DNA of 64,000 nucleotides from Pardosa pseudoannulata (GCA_032207245.1 CM063498.1:57434170-57498169), one strand, 5' to 3'. Shown: positions 36,446 to 49,876, counted from the first letter of the stretch. A program made the numbers and translations. Notes: generated from the sequence alone by a model not told the origin.

Positions 36446-36839
36446 AATTTACAGTTCTGGAAAATTACAAATTTTAATGATACCGCCATATGATGGGCTG
36501 TATGCTAGTTTTACAACTATTTATTGGTGCAATTTCTCATTTCTTAATTAAGAATGCATAAAGCGACTCAAAATACTGAATCATTTTAAACTTGTCATAT
36601 CGTTCTTTTATCTAAAAATAGGCACTTTTCTCACATGCCCTCTCATTTTGAGAAACTGCACACTCATTCCCAATCACCAAAAAATTTTAAATTTTAAGTA
36701 AAGATCTCGGAAAGCTCGGAAAGATATATTAATTCCTGGCGTCTTTTTTAGGGTCATGTAAAAAACAGTTCGTAGAATTTTTATGTTTTATCCAAACAAT
36801 TTTTCCTTTATATAAGGAAGAAAAATGGCAATAGTATAA

Positions 36840-38650
36840 ACAGTCTCCCAAATTTTCGAGCATCAGCTATTATTCATAATTCTTTCATTTGGTTCAACAT
36901 TTTTTTTATTTTTTAAGCCTAGCTCAAAAATTTATTTTATTTATTTATTTAAACAATCTCCCAAATTTTCGAGTATCGGCTATTTTTCCTAGGTTTTTCA
37001 TTTGGTTCAACATTTTTTTATTTCTTTAGTCTAGCCCAAAAATTTATTTATTTTTATTTATTTAATTTTATTTATTTAAACAATCTCCCAAATTTTCGAG
37101 TATCGGCTATTATTCATAGGTTTTTCATTTGGTTCAACATTTTTTTATTTCTTAAGCCTAGCCCAAAAATTTATTTATTTTTATTTATTTAATTTTATTT
37201 ATTTAAACAATCTCCCAAATTTTCGAGTATCGGCTATTATTCATAGGTTTTTCATTTGGTTCAACATTTTTTTATTTCTTAAGTCTAGCCAAATTTATTT
37301 ATTTTTCTTTATTTAATTTTATTTATTTAAACAATCTCCCAAATTTTCGAGTATCGGCTATTATTCATAGGTTTTTCATTTGGTTCAACATTTTTTTATT
37401 TCTTAAGCCTAGCCCAAAAATTTATTTATTTTTATTTATTTAATTTTATTTATTTAAACAATCTCCCAAATTTTCGAGTATCGGCTATTATTCATAGGTT
37501 TTTCATTTGGTTCAACATTTTTTTATTTCTTAAGCCTAGCCCAAAAATTTATTTATTTTTATTTATTTAATTTTATTTATTTAAACAATCTCCCAAATTT
37601 TCGAGTATCGGCTATTATTCATAGGTTTTTCATTTGGTTCAACATTTTTTTATTTTTAAGCCTAGCCCAAAAATTTATTTATTTTTTTATATTTATTTAT
37701 TTATTTAAACAATCTCCCAAATTTTCGAGTATCGGCTATTATTCCTAGGTTTTTCATTTGGTTCAACATTTTTTTATTTCTTAAGCCTAGCCCAAAAATT
37801 TATTTATTTTTATTTATTTAATTTTATTTATTTAAACAATCTCCCAAATTTTCGAGTATCGGCTATTATTCATAGTTTTTTCATTTCCTTCAACATTTTT
37901 TTTAAGCCTAGCACAAAAATTTATTTATTTTTATTTATTTATTTATTTATTTAAACAATCTCCCAAATTTCCGAGTATCGGCTATTATTCATAGGTTTTT
38001 CATTTGGTTCAACATTTTTTTATTTTTTAAGCCTAGCCCAAAAATTTATTTATTTTTATTTATTTAATTTTATTTATTTAAACAACATCCCAAATCAGTA
38101 TGGGCTATTATTCATAGGTTTTTCATTTGGCAACATTTTTTTTTATTTCTTAAGGCTACCCAAAAATTATTTATTTTATTATTTAATTTTATTTATTTAA
38201 ATAATCTCCCAAATTTTGAGTATCGGCTATTATCATAGGTTTTTCATTTTTCAACTTTTTTTATTTCAAAGGCCGTAAAAATATTTATAAATAATATTAT
38301 AAAAATCTTTTTATATGGCTATTATTCATAGGTTCATTTGGAACACTATTTTTTAACTACCAAAAATTTTAATAATTATTTATTTATTTAAATTTAAAAA
38401 TTTAATAATATATTTATTTAAAACAATCTCCCAAAATTTTCAGTAGGCTATTATTTAGGTTTTTCATTTGGTTCAACATTTTTTTTATTTCTTAAGTAGA
38501 AAAAATTTATTTATTTTTAATTAATTTTATTTATTTAAACAATCTAAATTTAGTATCGTATTATTCATAGGTTTTTCATTTGGTTCAACATTTTCTTTAT
38601 AATAGCCAAAAATATTTTATTTTTTATTTATTATTTATTTATTTATTTTA
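36840..38650. repeat. Satellite of ~127-bp units, about 14 copies
   Basis: The block TCTCCCAAATTTTCGAGTAT, followed by 'cggctattattcataggttt', 'ttcatttggttcaaca' and a TTTATTTA tract, recurs at 36957, 37084, 37211, 37335, 37462, 37589, 37713, 37840, 37959 and about 38086. Spacing is mostly 127 or 124. Units are near-identical to about 38080, then rapidly lose bases. The change is abrupt and continues into the following degraded stretch. Confidence 0.93.
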
Positions 38651-39059
38651 AAATATATATAGAGTACATATGGTAAATTTTTGTACTTTTATATGGTTAC
38701 AATAAAAAGGCAGAAGTTTTTATTTCTCTAAATGACGCACTATGATTTAAAATATATCTTTGATATTAATCAATTTACTTTTTCTCTTTGTTTTTAAAGT
38801 TGGTAATAAATATTCTTCAAAATATATTAGATAAAAATATTAGGACTGACAGTAATATGCTATGCGTGCCATATCACGTCACACATTAAATTATTTTTAT
38901 TCCTTCATTTACTAAAACAAAAAATACATCATTAGACTATAGATTAAATTAAAAATACAATTTTCATTTATATTTATCAGAATAACATTTTCGTATCATA
39001 ATCAACTCATTTTTTTTAAGTAATATTTTTTATAACAGAAGCCCAAAATAAATAGTTTA

Positions 39060-39830
39060 TGATAATTTAGTTTGGTTTTATAATATAATAATAGCCAATC
39101 TGTTTTGTTGAATTTATGAAGATATAATGGATAACTCATATTGTTCTTGATAAGTTATTACAAAATTAGCGAGTAAAGTTTATCTTTTTTTCCTAAATAT
39201 CACTATTTAAAAATAAATTGGTATTATAATATTGTAACATATGTCGTAAAACGTTCGAAATAAGTCGATTATTTAATGTCATTATTCAATATCTCCTTAA
39301 GAGAAATTAAATTTATCAATTTACATAAATAGGTAAAAATGACATTTTTTTTCTAGAATTATGACGTAATTCCTTTAACAAATTAATCAATAAATTATTT
39401 TCGTCTGCATTTAAGGTATTACAATAGATATTATAATTTTCTTTTATATTTGTCTTAAATAATAGATTATACATATTTGATATAATTTAATTCGATTATT
39501 TTTTGTTGCAATGAAAATTTTATCACTTATTAACAACAAAGTTAGAATCTATTTCTGACTAATGACTAGTGTTAAGTTATATATCTTGAAAATTAAGAAG
39601 TTTGTAATTTGTGTGTTTTTTTTATAATAAAAAACGGTTTGATATAATAGCTAAATGGACATAATTCATATAAAATAAATAATCACTGTGACATTAAATG
39701 CTGTCCATCCTATCACAAATAAATTAAAGGTAATTAACATGCGGTCAGTAAAGATAACAAATTATTAAGCGTGTACCAGATAATTTCAGCAAAAAAACCA
39801 TTTTTTTACCTGCCATTTAAGGTACTTTAC
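39060..39830. repeat. Eroded copy of the 35435-36445 repeat
   Basis: Shared landmarks in the same order include 'acgttcgaaat', 'attatgacgt.attccttta', 'cgattattttttgttgcaa', 'gaaaattaagaagttt', 'gctgtccatcctatca', 'ggtcagtaaagata' and 'gt.taccagataatt'. Compared with the first copy, many short internal deletions are present. Confidence 0.85.
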
Positions 39831-42769
39831 AATTTGTTATAATTTTCTTTTATATATACTTAAATAATAGATTAGATACATATGGATAATTTAAATAAAT
39901 CATCGATTATTTTTTGTTGCAATGAAAATTTATCCCTAGTATTAACGACAAATGTCTACCTTCAGGGTGTAGTGGAAAGATAGTTTCATTCCTTTACTTC
40001 CATTAATATATTGTGGCAAAAAAAATGGGAAGATTAATGATAATTTTCCACATAGTTAAGACTGTGAATTATCTTTCTAAATATACAAGTGATTCTAAAC
40101 TGCAAAAGTATCAGTTTAAAGGATATTAAGAATATGAGATAATTAATTTGTAAAAAATAATCTCAGAAATTAAAAATGTATAATTTAATGTACATAAAAA
40201 TGACAAATGGAAATAAAAAAAACTTTTTTCTCAAAATATCCAACAAAACACAGATGTCTAATTTTTTTTTATCATTTTTACAAATATTATAAGATTCAGC
40301 AATATGTTTTATTTTCTATGAAAGTTTTCACAAAATAAAACATAATATTTAATAAAAAAATTCATTTAAAAAAAATTTATTTTATTAAATTAAATTAGAC
40401 TAGTTGTTATTTAAAGGTATAAAATAATTTTAAAATTGTTATGCATTTTTTACGTATTATTATATTATTTAATGTAGTCTAAAACATAAAATTGAAAAAA
40501 ATGCAAAATTCTGAATATCAAATTATATGGAAAATTTTATTACATAATTGGTAATTAGAAGTATTTTTTTATTTTTCTATGCAGTTTTCATAATGTGTAT
40601 TTTTAGTATTAAACCAATATTAATAATAATTTTTATAATGTCTTTCTATTAAATAAAAAATAAAATATATATAGTAAAAAAAATTTTTTTAAATGAAAAA
40701 AAAATACATTTTTTACATTTAAGAAAAATCATATATAAAAATTTAATGACATATTAAAATATATACATATTTTTTTTCATAAAAAAAAAGTGTTTAAAAT
40801 GTATAACACAAAAATAATACAAGATTTATTAAAATTTCAACTATAACAAAAATGTATTAATTTATAAAATGTTAATTTTACATAGAATACATAAATTGTT
40901 TAACAACACTGTAACGAAAATTTTTTTTTAAAGTATAATGATAAAATATTGGTCTACCAGTATTAAAAAAATGCTTATTTTCTGTAAAAAAGCATTTACT
41001 TATAGAAAATTAAAAATTTTATGATCTTTCATATATGTTTCTAAACGAAAAAAACATTGCTAGAGAAATGAAAATGATTTTTTAATAACAATGTTATCTA
41101 TTTATTATGATTTTTGATTCTAAATATTCGTCTAAATGTCACTAAAATTTTAAAACACACATAAACAAAATTTTTGAATAAATATCACTTAAAAAAAAAA
41201 GTAAAAAATATTCTCACGTTTACAATACAAAGAATAATTTTTATTAAATTTTTATAAATGAATTAAAGTGATTTTTAAAAGAAATCTAAACAATAATGAA
41301 AAGAAAATAATAAACATAATTTGGCACACAAATTTAAAGTTTATATTTTTGTACAAAGTGATTCAGAAATTTTTTGGCTTAAGTCGGCTCTAAATATCCA
41401 TAAAGAATAATATTTTATTTAATAAAAAATTTATTAAGAAAAAAATATTTTGTGATAAATTAAAATTCTTTTATAACAACAGTATAATTTTTTGTTTAAG
41501 GTAAAATGATAGGTAATAAAAATTTTATCGTTGCAAAAATACGTACGAAAATAGTTTAATTTTTATTAGTTTTCGTAAACGTCAAAAAACATTTTATGTA
41601 AATTGTTGTAATGCATTCCTCTAGTGTGATACAAAACCACAACAATCGCGCATACTTACAAAGTATTATGCAAATGTATACGAATATTGCAGTGTAAAGT
41701 TTTATCTATGTAAATTGTCTTGTCGTGTTATTAAAAAGTTGTATTTTCCAATCAAGCTGAATCTTACAGCAATTTTGCGATTTTATAATGCTATATCACG
41801 CTTGCAATTAAATATTTCGAATAAAAAGTGAAAATAATGCAGATAATGACCAAAAGTGACTAAACATTGAAAAAAAAAAATTTTTTTTCTCCTCGTTACA
41901 GATGTATTATAAGTTTTTCTATTATTTCAAAACTCAAATCAATTATTCATGCAAGACATGATTTTATAATACAAAAAAGTAGATTTTGTTTAAACACAAC
42001 TCACATTTGCTTTTTTTAAGAAAATCTATATAGATTTGAATAACATACAATTCATTAATTTTATAATCTCAATTTTCTGCATATATTAATATGTTTTAAT
42101 ATACATACTATATTAGAATATCTAACATAAAACTGGATAAAAAGAAAAAGGAATGTGTGTTTATAAATTACAATGTATTAAATATTTCATACAATGTAGA
42201 TTTAAACTTCTTACGATTTTAAAATATAAATAACATATATACATTTAATATAATAAGAAAAAAAAGATTATAAGCATATTTTTGGTCTTTTATTAAATAT
42301 TATGTTTTAACAGTTTTCTGTCAACAACAACAATATATTTTTGCTATAACATAAAAAATACTGCTATTATAAAAATATTTAAAATATAAATTTAAAAAAA
42401 AATGATAAATTAAAAATAACAAATTGCAATGTATATATTTGCGTTACAAAATTTGTAATCATGTTCATAAATCTATTTTAATGTTAAAGTTTTCTTATTT
42501 TAATATTATAATTGAAAATTAAAAACAAACAACATAGAATTATATATTTCAAAGGAGATGAAAGATTGTTATTTATAAATATATTATATAAAATTTATTA
42601 TATTGTACTATATTTATAATAAAATTTATAAACAAGCAATATTATTTTTTTTTTACATATGTTGTAATGATATTTGGCTCTTTCTATATTTACATTTTTA
42701 CTATATAAAAAAAGAATCTAATAAATATTAACAAATATGTTTTTACAAAATATATTGTGTTCTTAAACT

Positions 42770-43891
42770 TATATAACATATATAATCCTCTTTTATTAAT
42801 ATAAAAATATATGATATAAATATTATATATATATTATTGTCTAAATATATATATATTATTTTTATATATATAAATTATATATATATATTATATATACAAA
42901 TATATATATACATATATTATACAAATATTATTGTTTTCATATATATTTTATAAAAATAACATATATATAAAAAATTATATTATCGTTTTATAACATAATA
43001 AATACATTATATAAACATATATATATTATACAATACAACATATATAAATAAAATAAACATATATATATTATTAAACATACATATATATATAAAACATATA
43101 CATATATTTATATATAAATACATATACATATTATATAAATTATAAATATATACATATAATATATAAATATATATAACATAAATATAATAAATATATTATA
43201 TACATATATATATATTTATAAAATATATACATATTAAACAAATATATGCATAAAAATTAATATATTATTTGCATATAATATAAATTTGTATATATTCGTA
43301 TAGTAAATATATACATTTATATTTGTAATGTAAAAATTAACAAGAATTAAATTTACAATTAGTTCTTATGTAAAAATGTTATAATTGTACATAGAAAAAA
43401 GTCACTAAATCTAAATTTATACGAATTATTTAACATTTTAAATAATATAAAACAAGAATAATAATGATATATTTTAAAGGATACGTATAATATATGAAAA
43501 ATAAAATATTTTACCTTTATTATGTGATAAAAATAAAATTACATACTTTGAAAAGATATCTGCGCTTTAAACAATACATAATGAACAATAGTCACATTGA
43601 TAAAATTATTGCTTCTTTTATTTAGTATGATGCATAAATAAAAATAATATTTTGCGTTAAAAAAAATGCTATATAATCATTAAATTCAAAAAAAAAAATA
43701 TTCTATTTTTTCATTCTGTATATACCTAATAATTTAAATTTTATCAGTTATGGTTTATGTTTATATACAGACAGATTATTTTATATTTTTATTTATATAT
43801 AAATATATATATATATATTTTATTATATATATAAAATATATATAATATAATCTATACATATATATATTTATATATAATATAAATATATACA

Positions 43892-43923
<32 letters not shown>

Positions 43924-44385
43924 CAATATATATATACATTTTATATACATACATTATATACATTTATATATAGATATTAAATATACATATATATATTATA
44001 TATAAAAATATATATACATATTATATATACAATATATACTTTTTTTTCATATTATCATATATATATAATAAAATAAAAAATTTTTATACATATATATACA
44101 TAATATATTATATACAAATATATATACATACAGAAATATATACAAATATATATATATAAACATATAATATATATATATATATATATATACATATAAAAAT
44201 ATACTAATATCTATATATATATTTATATATATATATACATATATATATATACATTTTTAAATACATATATATACATATATTTTTCATATGTATACATATA
44301 TATATATACATACTTTTATATATATATATATAATAAATATATATATATAATATATATAACAAATATATATATATAACTGTATGTA
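42770..44385. repeat. Interrupted TA/ATAC low-complexity DNA
   Basis: Long runs of TATATA, ATATAC and TATAAA with irregular interruptions. No higher-order period was recognised. Confidence 0.85.
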
Positions 44386-44536
44386 GTTACCAAAAGACTA
44401 AAATATAACACATAGATGCACCTTAACACTTTAAAAAGTGTAAACAAATATCTCAAGCAAAATATTAATATTTTGTTGTAATTTTTAAAGATATTAACAT
44501 GTCAAAATATTAATTTATTAACTTTTTTTGTTTCAG

Positions 44537-44661
44537 AAAAAAGTGGTAGAATCAAAAACAACAAAGTATCTGCTGTAAATGCTCATATTTATTGTGAAGT
44601 TGAAATCCTAAGAAACAATAGGCCAGGTGCATTTTGTTTAATTATTAAAGAAGAATTTTGA
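44537..44661 (+). other. Exon-like open segment after a strong splice acceptor (speculative)
   Basis: The acceptor ACTTTTTTTGTTTCAG ends at 44536. After two bases, 40 codons are open (KSGRIKNNKVSAVNAHIYCE ... AFCLIIKEEF) to TGA at 44659-44661. The residue mix is protein-like rather than low complexity, but no family is recognised. Upstream exons, if any, would lie in the base-depleted stretch. It could equally be chance. Confidence 0.2.
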
Positions 44662-44785
44662 TCAAATATAAGATTTGTTAAAAAATATATTAACTTGAAC
44701 AGTTTTCAGCCATTTCTCTTTTATAACAGTTAATAAAAATAATTTGAACAGTATTGTATGTCCTATTTAGTCAACCTACCCCATA

Positions 44786-44982
44786 CAGCGGGGCACGTTG
44801 GGACATTGGAAAGGTATTTTTCTTTTATTACTCTTTAACTAAATGAGATATTAAGTAGATTTAATGTTTGTAAAAAGCAGATATGATGTCAATATAATCA
44901 TGAATACTTATTTTTTTTTAATTAGCTTTAAAAAAAATTCATAAAAATTGTTAACTGAAAAGTGTCCCAAGGTGCCCCGGTC
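44786..44982. mobile_element. Small MITE of unknown family
   Basis: Inverted ends are CAGCGGGGCACGTTGGGACA (left) and, read inward from the right, GACCGGGGCACCTTGGGACA, matching at most positions. The interior is AT-rich without coding. No flanking duplication could be fixed. Confidence 0.6.
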
Positions 44983-44989
44983 TCCCTAA

Positions 44990-45990
44990 GAAAATATTAT
45001 GTACCCATGTGGTCCTTTATTCAGGAAATAATATTATTATAACATTCCCTAATTAAGCATAATTCTGAGAATTTATTTAACCCTTCCAATAAGCAATGCA
45101 AGCTATCATTAAAGATCATTCTCAGTAATGTCCAGAATGAAAACATTTTTAAGATCCACATTAGGACAGTAAAAATTAAGTAGTTTATCATTATTTTATA
45201 TAGAAAAAGAGTTATTAAATAACTCTAGTAATTATGACAAACTAATTGATGAGTTTGCAGAATTAAAAATGAGAAAAAGGCAATATAACTAATCAATCTG
45301 GGTATATTTGTTTAAGTATTATTGTTTGTTTTAATAAATTGCTTATTTAATTTTTGTACATGTACATTATTTTTTTCCATTTACTTCTTGGAATCCGATA
45401 ATTAAATAGAACTACATACTATATGCTTTAAAACCAAACTAACAAACACAAAGTATGTGTCATGACTGAAAAATAGACCTGGAATTACAACTTTGCCTAG
45501 GGCCCGCTTTAACCTTAGTTCGCCACTGCCTATAACCCAAGAAAATATTTTGTGATTTGTAAAAGTATACCCATTTCAATGACAAACACATTAATAGAGA
45601 ATCTCCAGATTTTTGAATAAGGTGAAATCATCTACCATGTTTATTAGTATCATGTGTTATTTGTTGTTACCTTTTGGCAACTGTGTATTTGTTGTTACCC
45701 ATTGGCAACGGTAGTAAATAGCAATAATGATGTTGTGATGTTAAATAAAGGAGTTCTACGTTCTATGATGATGTGTACTCGTGTTTTCGATGTTTATAAA
45801 GGAATACATAAAAGTAATGTACCTGAAACATTCCGAGATTATTAATTCGATATAAAAATCGTCAAATTGGAAAATATTATTATATTTTTTAATTTCAAAT
45901 TAAGAGTGCATGACAAAAAACAGGTTTCAGGGCTATAAATTAAGCATGTAATTTTAAAAATATCTTTTGATAATGAAGCTTATTTTTTAA
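44990..45990. other. Intergenic DNA
   Basis: No gene is supported. Near 45480-45535 the minus strand reads GGCAGTGGCGAACTAAGG, which resembles the terminal repeat of some cut-and-paste transposons, but no partner end was found. Confidence 0.35.
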
Positions 45991-47294
45991 GAACAAAATA
46001 TCACTTCAAATTTTTGGTCAAAATCTGTCATTTCGAAGGTCCTTGGTCTTTTTAGAGATTTCTATAAATTAATTTTGTCCTACTTAGAAGGGAAAAGTCT
46101 CTACATCCGTACTGGTTTCTTCCTTTCTTTTTTATAGTCGAGAAGATTAGAAAATGTTATTCTTTTAAATTATTTGGGGAAAAGTTTTGGAATATTCATA
46201 CTTAAACGGAAATAATCAACAGTATATCTGCCCATCAGTTACGATACAAAACGATAATATACAAAGTTATAAATTATGGGCAAATTTAATCTTAATTAAT
46301 TATTCTCGATAAATTGGGCTGTTAACTGGGGATTATAAGATAATGAAAGTGACTGAAACATCTGTCTCAAAATATCTGATACTTTTATTGAAACCTCACA
46401 AACCTAAAATCTTTTTTCAGTTTAATTATGAGTACAACAATAAATTAAGAATTTCAATTTTCCTCATCATTAGTATTTTGAGAATGCTTTAAAATTGTAC
46501 AATTTTTTATAATATTAAAAATTGCCGAAAATATTATTACTCCCTGCATTTTCTTAAACCTATAATGAAAATACTGTCATATAAAATTCCAAGAGACTGG
46601 TTACAATGACGAAAATTGAATATTTGAATAGAATATTTCTTTTCAGACAATTTAACTGTTGCTTTCTGTAGTTATATTACATACATAGTCTATAGCATAG
46701 TTTGAATGTAACCATATACCCTATTCTTTAAATGTATATTTAAGAATATTAGATTTGTTCAATGTAAAGTGGAGCAATATTGTAAAATGGGTTGTACGTT
46801 ACTTAGAAGTCTATGTATGATTCACATGTTTCACGTATCATATTAAATATAATCAACGTCTGGAAGATTTTGCAACTATATAGAAATCTAGTTGGTGAGT
46901 GATTATCTTATATATGGACGATGGTCAAATAGATAAAGTGCTGCCTTTCGGTACTCGAGTCTGTGGGTTCGAATCCTACTTTTAATAGAGTTGTGTATAA
47001 CCTTTTAGAACGAGTTCTAAACTGTAGTTCGCAATATAACTATTTCTCTTGTATATACTTCGTGTTATACAAAATTAACTAATAAATACAATAAAATAAA
47101 TATAAAAAAAATCAAACAAAACTAATCAAGTATCGTAATTTAATAGACCCTGTGATTTAGAAGAAAAAATCAAGATCCGTACACTTCGATTTTTTATTTT
47201 GTAAAAAGTGTTTTCAATACACTTCACAAGAGTGACAGGCTGAGCTATATTAGCTAAACAGTTGTACTAATTTTCGATAAGCAAATGGGAATCT
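45991..47294 (+). repeat. 1.3-kb tandem duplication, first unit
   Basis: It starts 'gaacaaaatatcac' and runs 1304 bp to the same motif at 47295. It contains a second-family tRNA-like SINE. This unit has the empty site for the pogo-like MITE found in the second unit ('cagttgtactaatttt'). Confidence 0.93.
46915..47080 (+). mobile_element. tRNA-derived SINE of a second family
   Basis: A-box-like TGGTCAAATAGATAAAGTG and B box GGTTCGAATCC are followed by a body ('ccttttagaacgagttctaa') unrelated to the common SINE of this window. It was copied with the 1.3-kb duplication. Confidence 0.65.
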
Positions 47295-48216
47295 GAACAA
47301 AATATCATTTCAAATTTTTTGTCAAAATCTGTCATTTCGAAAGTCCCTGGTCTTTTTAGAGATTTCTATACACTAATTTTGTCCTACATAGATGGGAACG
47401 TATCTACATCCGTACTGGTTTCTTCCTTTCTTTTTTATAAGCCAGAATTCCTTTTTCTTTTAAATTATTTGGGGAAAAGTTTTAGCATAGTCATACTTAA
47501 ACGCAAATAAACAACAGTTTATTTGCACATCAGTATACTGTAAAAACGATAATATACAAAGTTAAAAATTATAGGTAAATTTAATCTTAAAAATTAAGTA
47601 TTCTCGATAAATTGGGCTGTTGACTGGGGATTATAAGCTAATGAAAGTGACTGAAACATCTGTCTCAAAATATCTGATACTTTTATTAACTTGAAACCTC
47701 ACAAACCTCAAATCTTTTTTCAATTTAATTATGAGTAAAACAATAAATTAAGAATTTCAATTTTCCTCATCATTAGTATTTTGAGAATGTTTCAAAATTG
47801 TACAATTTTTTATAATATTAAAAATTGTCGAAAATATTACTACTCCCTGCATTTTCTTAAACCTATAATGAAAATACTGTCATATAAAATTCCAAGAGAC
47901 TGGTTACAATGACAAAAATTGAATATTTGAATAGAATATTTCTTTCAGAAAATTTAACTGTTGCTTTCTGTAGTTTTATTATATACATAGTCTATAGCAT
48001 AGTTTGTGTGTAACCATATACCCTATTCTTTAAATGTATATTTAAGAATATTAGATTTGTTCAATGTAAAGTGGAGCAATATTGTAAAATGGGTTGTACG
48101 TTACTTAGAAGTCTATGTATGATTCACATGTTTCACGTATCATATTAAATATAATCAACGTCTGGAAGATTTTGCAACTATATAGAAATCTAGTTGGTGA
48201 GTGATTATCTTATATA

Positions 48217-48277
48217 TGGACGATGGTCAAATAGATAGAGTGCTGCCTTTCGGTACTCGAGTCTGTGGGTTCGAATA

Positions 48278-48340
<63 letters not shown>

Positions 48341-48452
48341 GAACCTACTTTTGATAGAGTTGTATATGACCTTTTAGAACGAGTTCTAAGCTGTAGTTCG
48401 TGGTATAAATATCTCCCGTGTATATACTTCGTGTTATGCAAAAATAACTAAA
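48217..48452 (+). mobile_element. Second-family SINE with (TA)n in its B box
   Basis: Colinear with 46915-47080. Within the B box the sequence reads GGTTCGAAT, then about 63 bp of TA, then ATTCGAACC. The TA tract is thus framed by inverted copies of the B-box core. The first unit has an uninterrupted GGTTCGAATCC. Confidence 0.7.
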
Positions 48453-48618
48453 TAAATACAATAAAATAAATATAAAAAATCAAACAAAACTAATCAAGTA
48501 TCGTAGTTTAATAAGCCCTGTTATTTAGGAGAAAAAATCCAGATCCGTACACTTCGATTTTTTATTTTGTAAAAAGTGTTTTCAATACACTTCACACGAT
48601 ATTGGCTAAACAGTTGTA

Positions 48619-48994
48619 CAGTAGAACCTCTATTATCCAAGGTAATTGGGACCGCTAATACCTCGGATATCGGAAATCTCGGTTAATAGAAACCATGTAT
48701 AAAAACTTTCCGTGCTTGCGAATTTAACTAACTTTTAAAGTAAAACACAATAGAATGCTCTTTAAATGATAAAAATAAACATATATGAACTTATGTTTCA
48801 CAACTAAAAAGATTTTAAAAAGTTGTAATATTTCTTGGAAGTTGAGTGCTTTTGTGTGGAAGAAGTGTCTGTAACAGAGACAACGAACTAAAATGAGTAT
48901 AATTTTTTCCAAACTCATTTTGTAAAGGAAAAAAAACATTAGACTTCCTCATTGACTCGATTAACAGAAACCTCGGTTAATCGAAGCTCTACTG
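48619..48994. mobile_element. pogo/Tigger-like MITE with TA duplication
   Basis: It begins CAGTAGAACCTCTATTATCC and, read inward from the right, CAGTAGAGCTTCGATTAACC, the classic pogo/Tigger terminal pattern. It is bordered by TA (48617-48618 and 48995-48996). The empty site is preserved in the first unit of the duplication, which confirms the boundaries. No transposase remains. Confidence 0.93.
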
Positions 48995-49789
48995 TACTAA
49001 TTTTTGATAAGCAAAAGGGAATCGGAAGCTCTAACTACTGTTTTTAAGACCTATACGAGAGAAAAAACACCGCTTTTTCATCGATATTAGCTCATTAAAT
49101 TTTAGCAATCAATCATTTTCATTCACAAACAAAACAATGCATCGTTATCATTAGTGTGGACTGGCTGTAGCTTTATTTCTTGCCTTGTGCAACATACTAA
49201 TGAAAGAAGAAACAGTGCTTTATAATCCCAGAAAATAAGCCTGTTGAATGGGAAACTGTCCTTGATATCCTTTGTGTTTTCTCGTTTCAATAGAATACCT
49301 TGGCTGAAAATGTAATTCTCGGAGAGGGATAGTCAGAAATTCTTCTTTATCTATTTATTAAACCATGCTACAAGTGAAACATGCAGTAAGACTGACATAC
49401 TTTTTTTGAAAATCTTAATTGTTTGCTCGTGTGCCACACAAATTCTTAGGTGAAAAAGAAATAAAGGTGGGAAAAATTTTTGGTCTTTAATTATTAATGT
49501 ATATTACATAGATTTTTTTACATAATTTAAATAATAAATGAATGTTGTAGTTTATAAAAATAATACTTTTACGCATTCATTGAAAACTATTGTTAAATAA
49601 TGTGACACAATGTTTAATATTCAAATACTGATAGATTAAATTAAATATCATAAAATGTTAATGAGATGTAAACGGATTTATAATTTAGTTTTTTAAAAAA
49701 ACATCTGACCACTAGGATTAGTTGCTTTAAACCAATTTAGTCTTTAATGTGTTAACATGATACAGTTTTAATTTATACACATACATAAT

Positions 49790-49794
<5 letters not shown>

Positions 49795-49844
<50 letters not shown>
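49795..49844. repeat. (TA)n microsatellite
   Basis: About 50 bp of TA. Confidence 0.95.
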
Positions 49845-49847
<3 letters not shown>

Positions 49848-49876
49848 CACAAAGAGGCAAAGGGATCAAAGTTCTT

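Larger units (their letters stand above)
38100..44400. other. Base-depleted, extremely AT-rich stretch (suspect consensus)
   Basis: From about 38100 the last satellite units, then a second copy of the 35435-36445 repeat, appear with many single bases missing, mostly G and C. The stretch then becomes A/T with very few G/C until about 44400, where ordinary sequence resumes. No gene is visible. It reads like poorly corrected long-read consensus, although an old, eroded repeat block cannot be excluded. Confidence 0.6.
47295..49030 (+). repeat. 1.3-kb tandem duplication, second unit with two later insertions
   Basis: Colinear with 45991-47294, with scattered substitutions. It is longer because of a (TA)n insertion in the SINE B box (48276-48338) and a pogo-like MITE (48619-48994). 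It ends 'gataagcaaaagggaatcgg'. Confidence 0.93.

Noticed and set aside
36840..38650. CRISPR-like array
   Set aside because: Units are directly adjacent satellite repeats without unique spacers, in a eukaryotic genome.
45480..45535. Transposon terminal repeat (minus GGCAGTGGCGAACTAAGG)
   Set aside because: Only one end is visible, so element limits and class cannot be supported.
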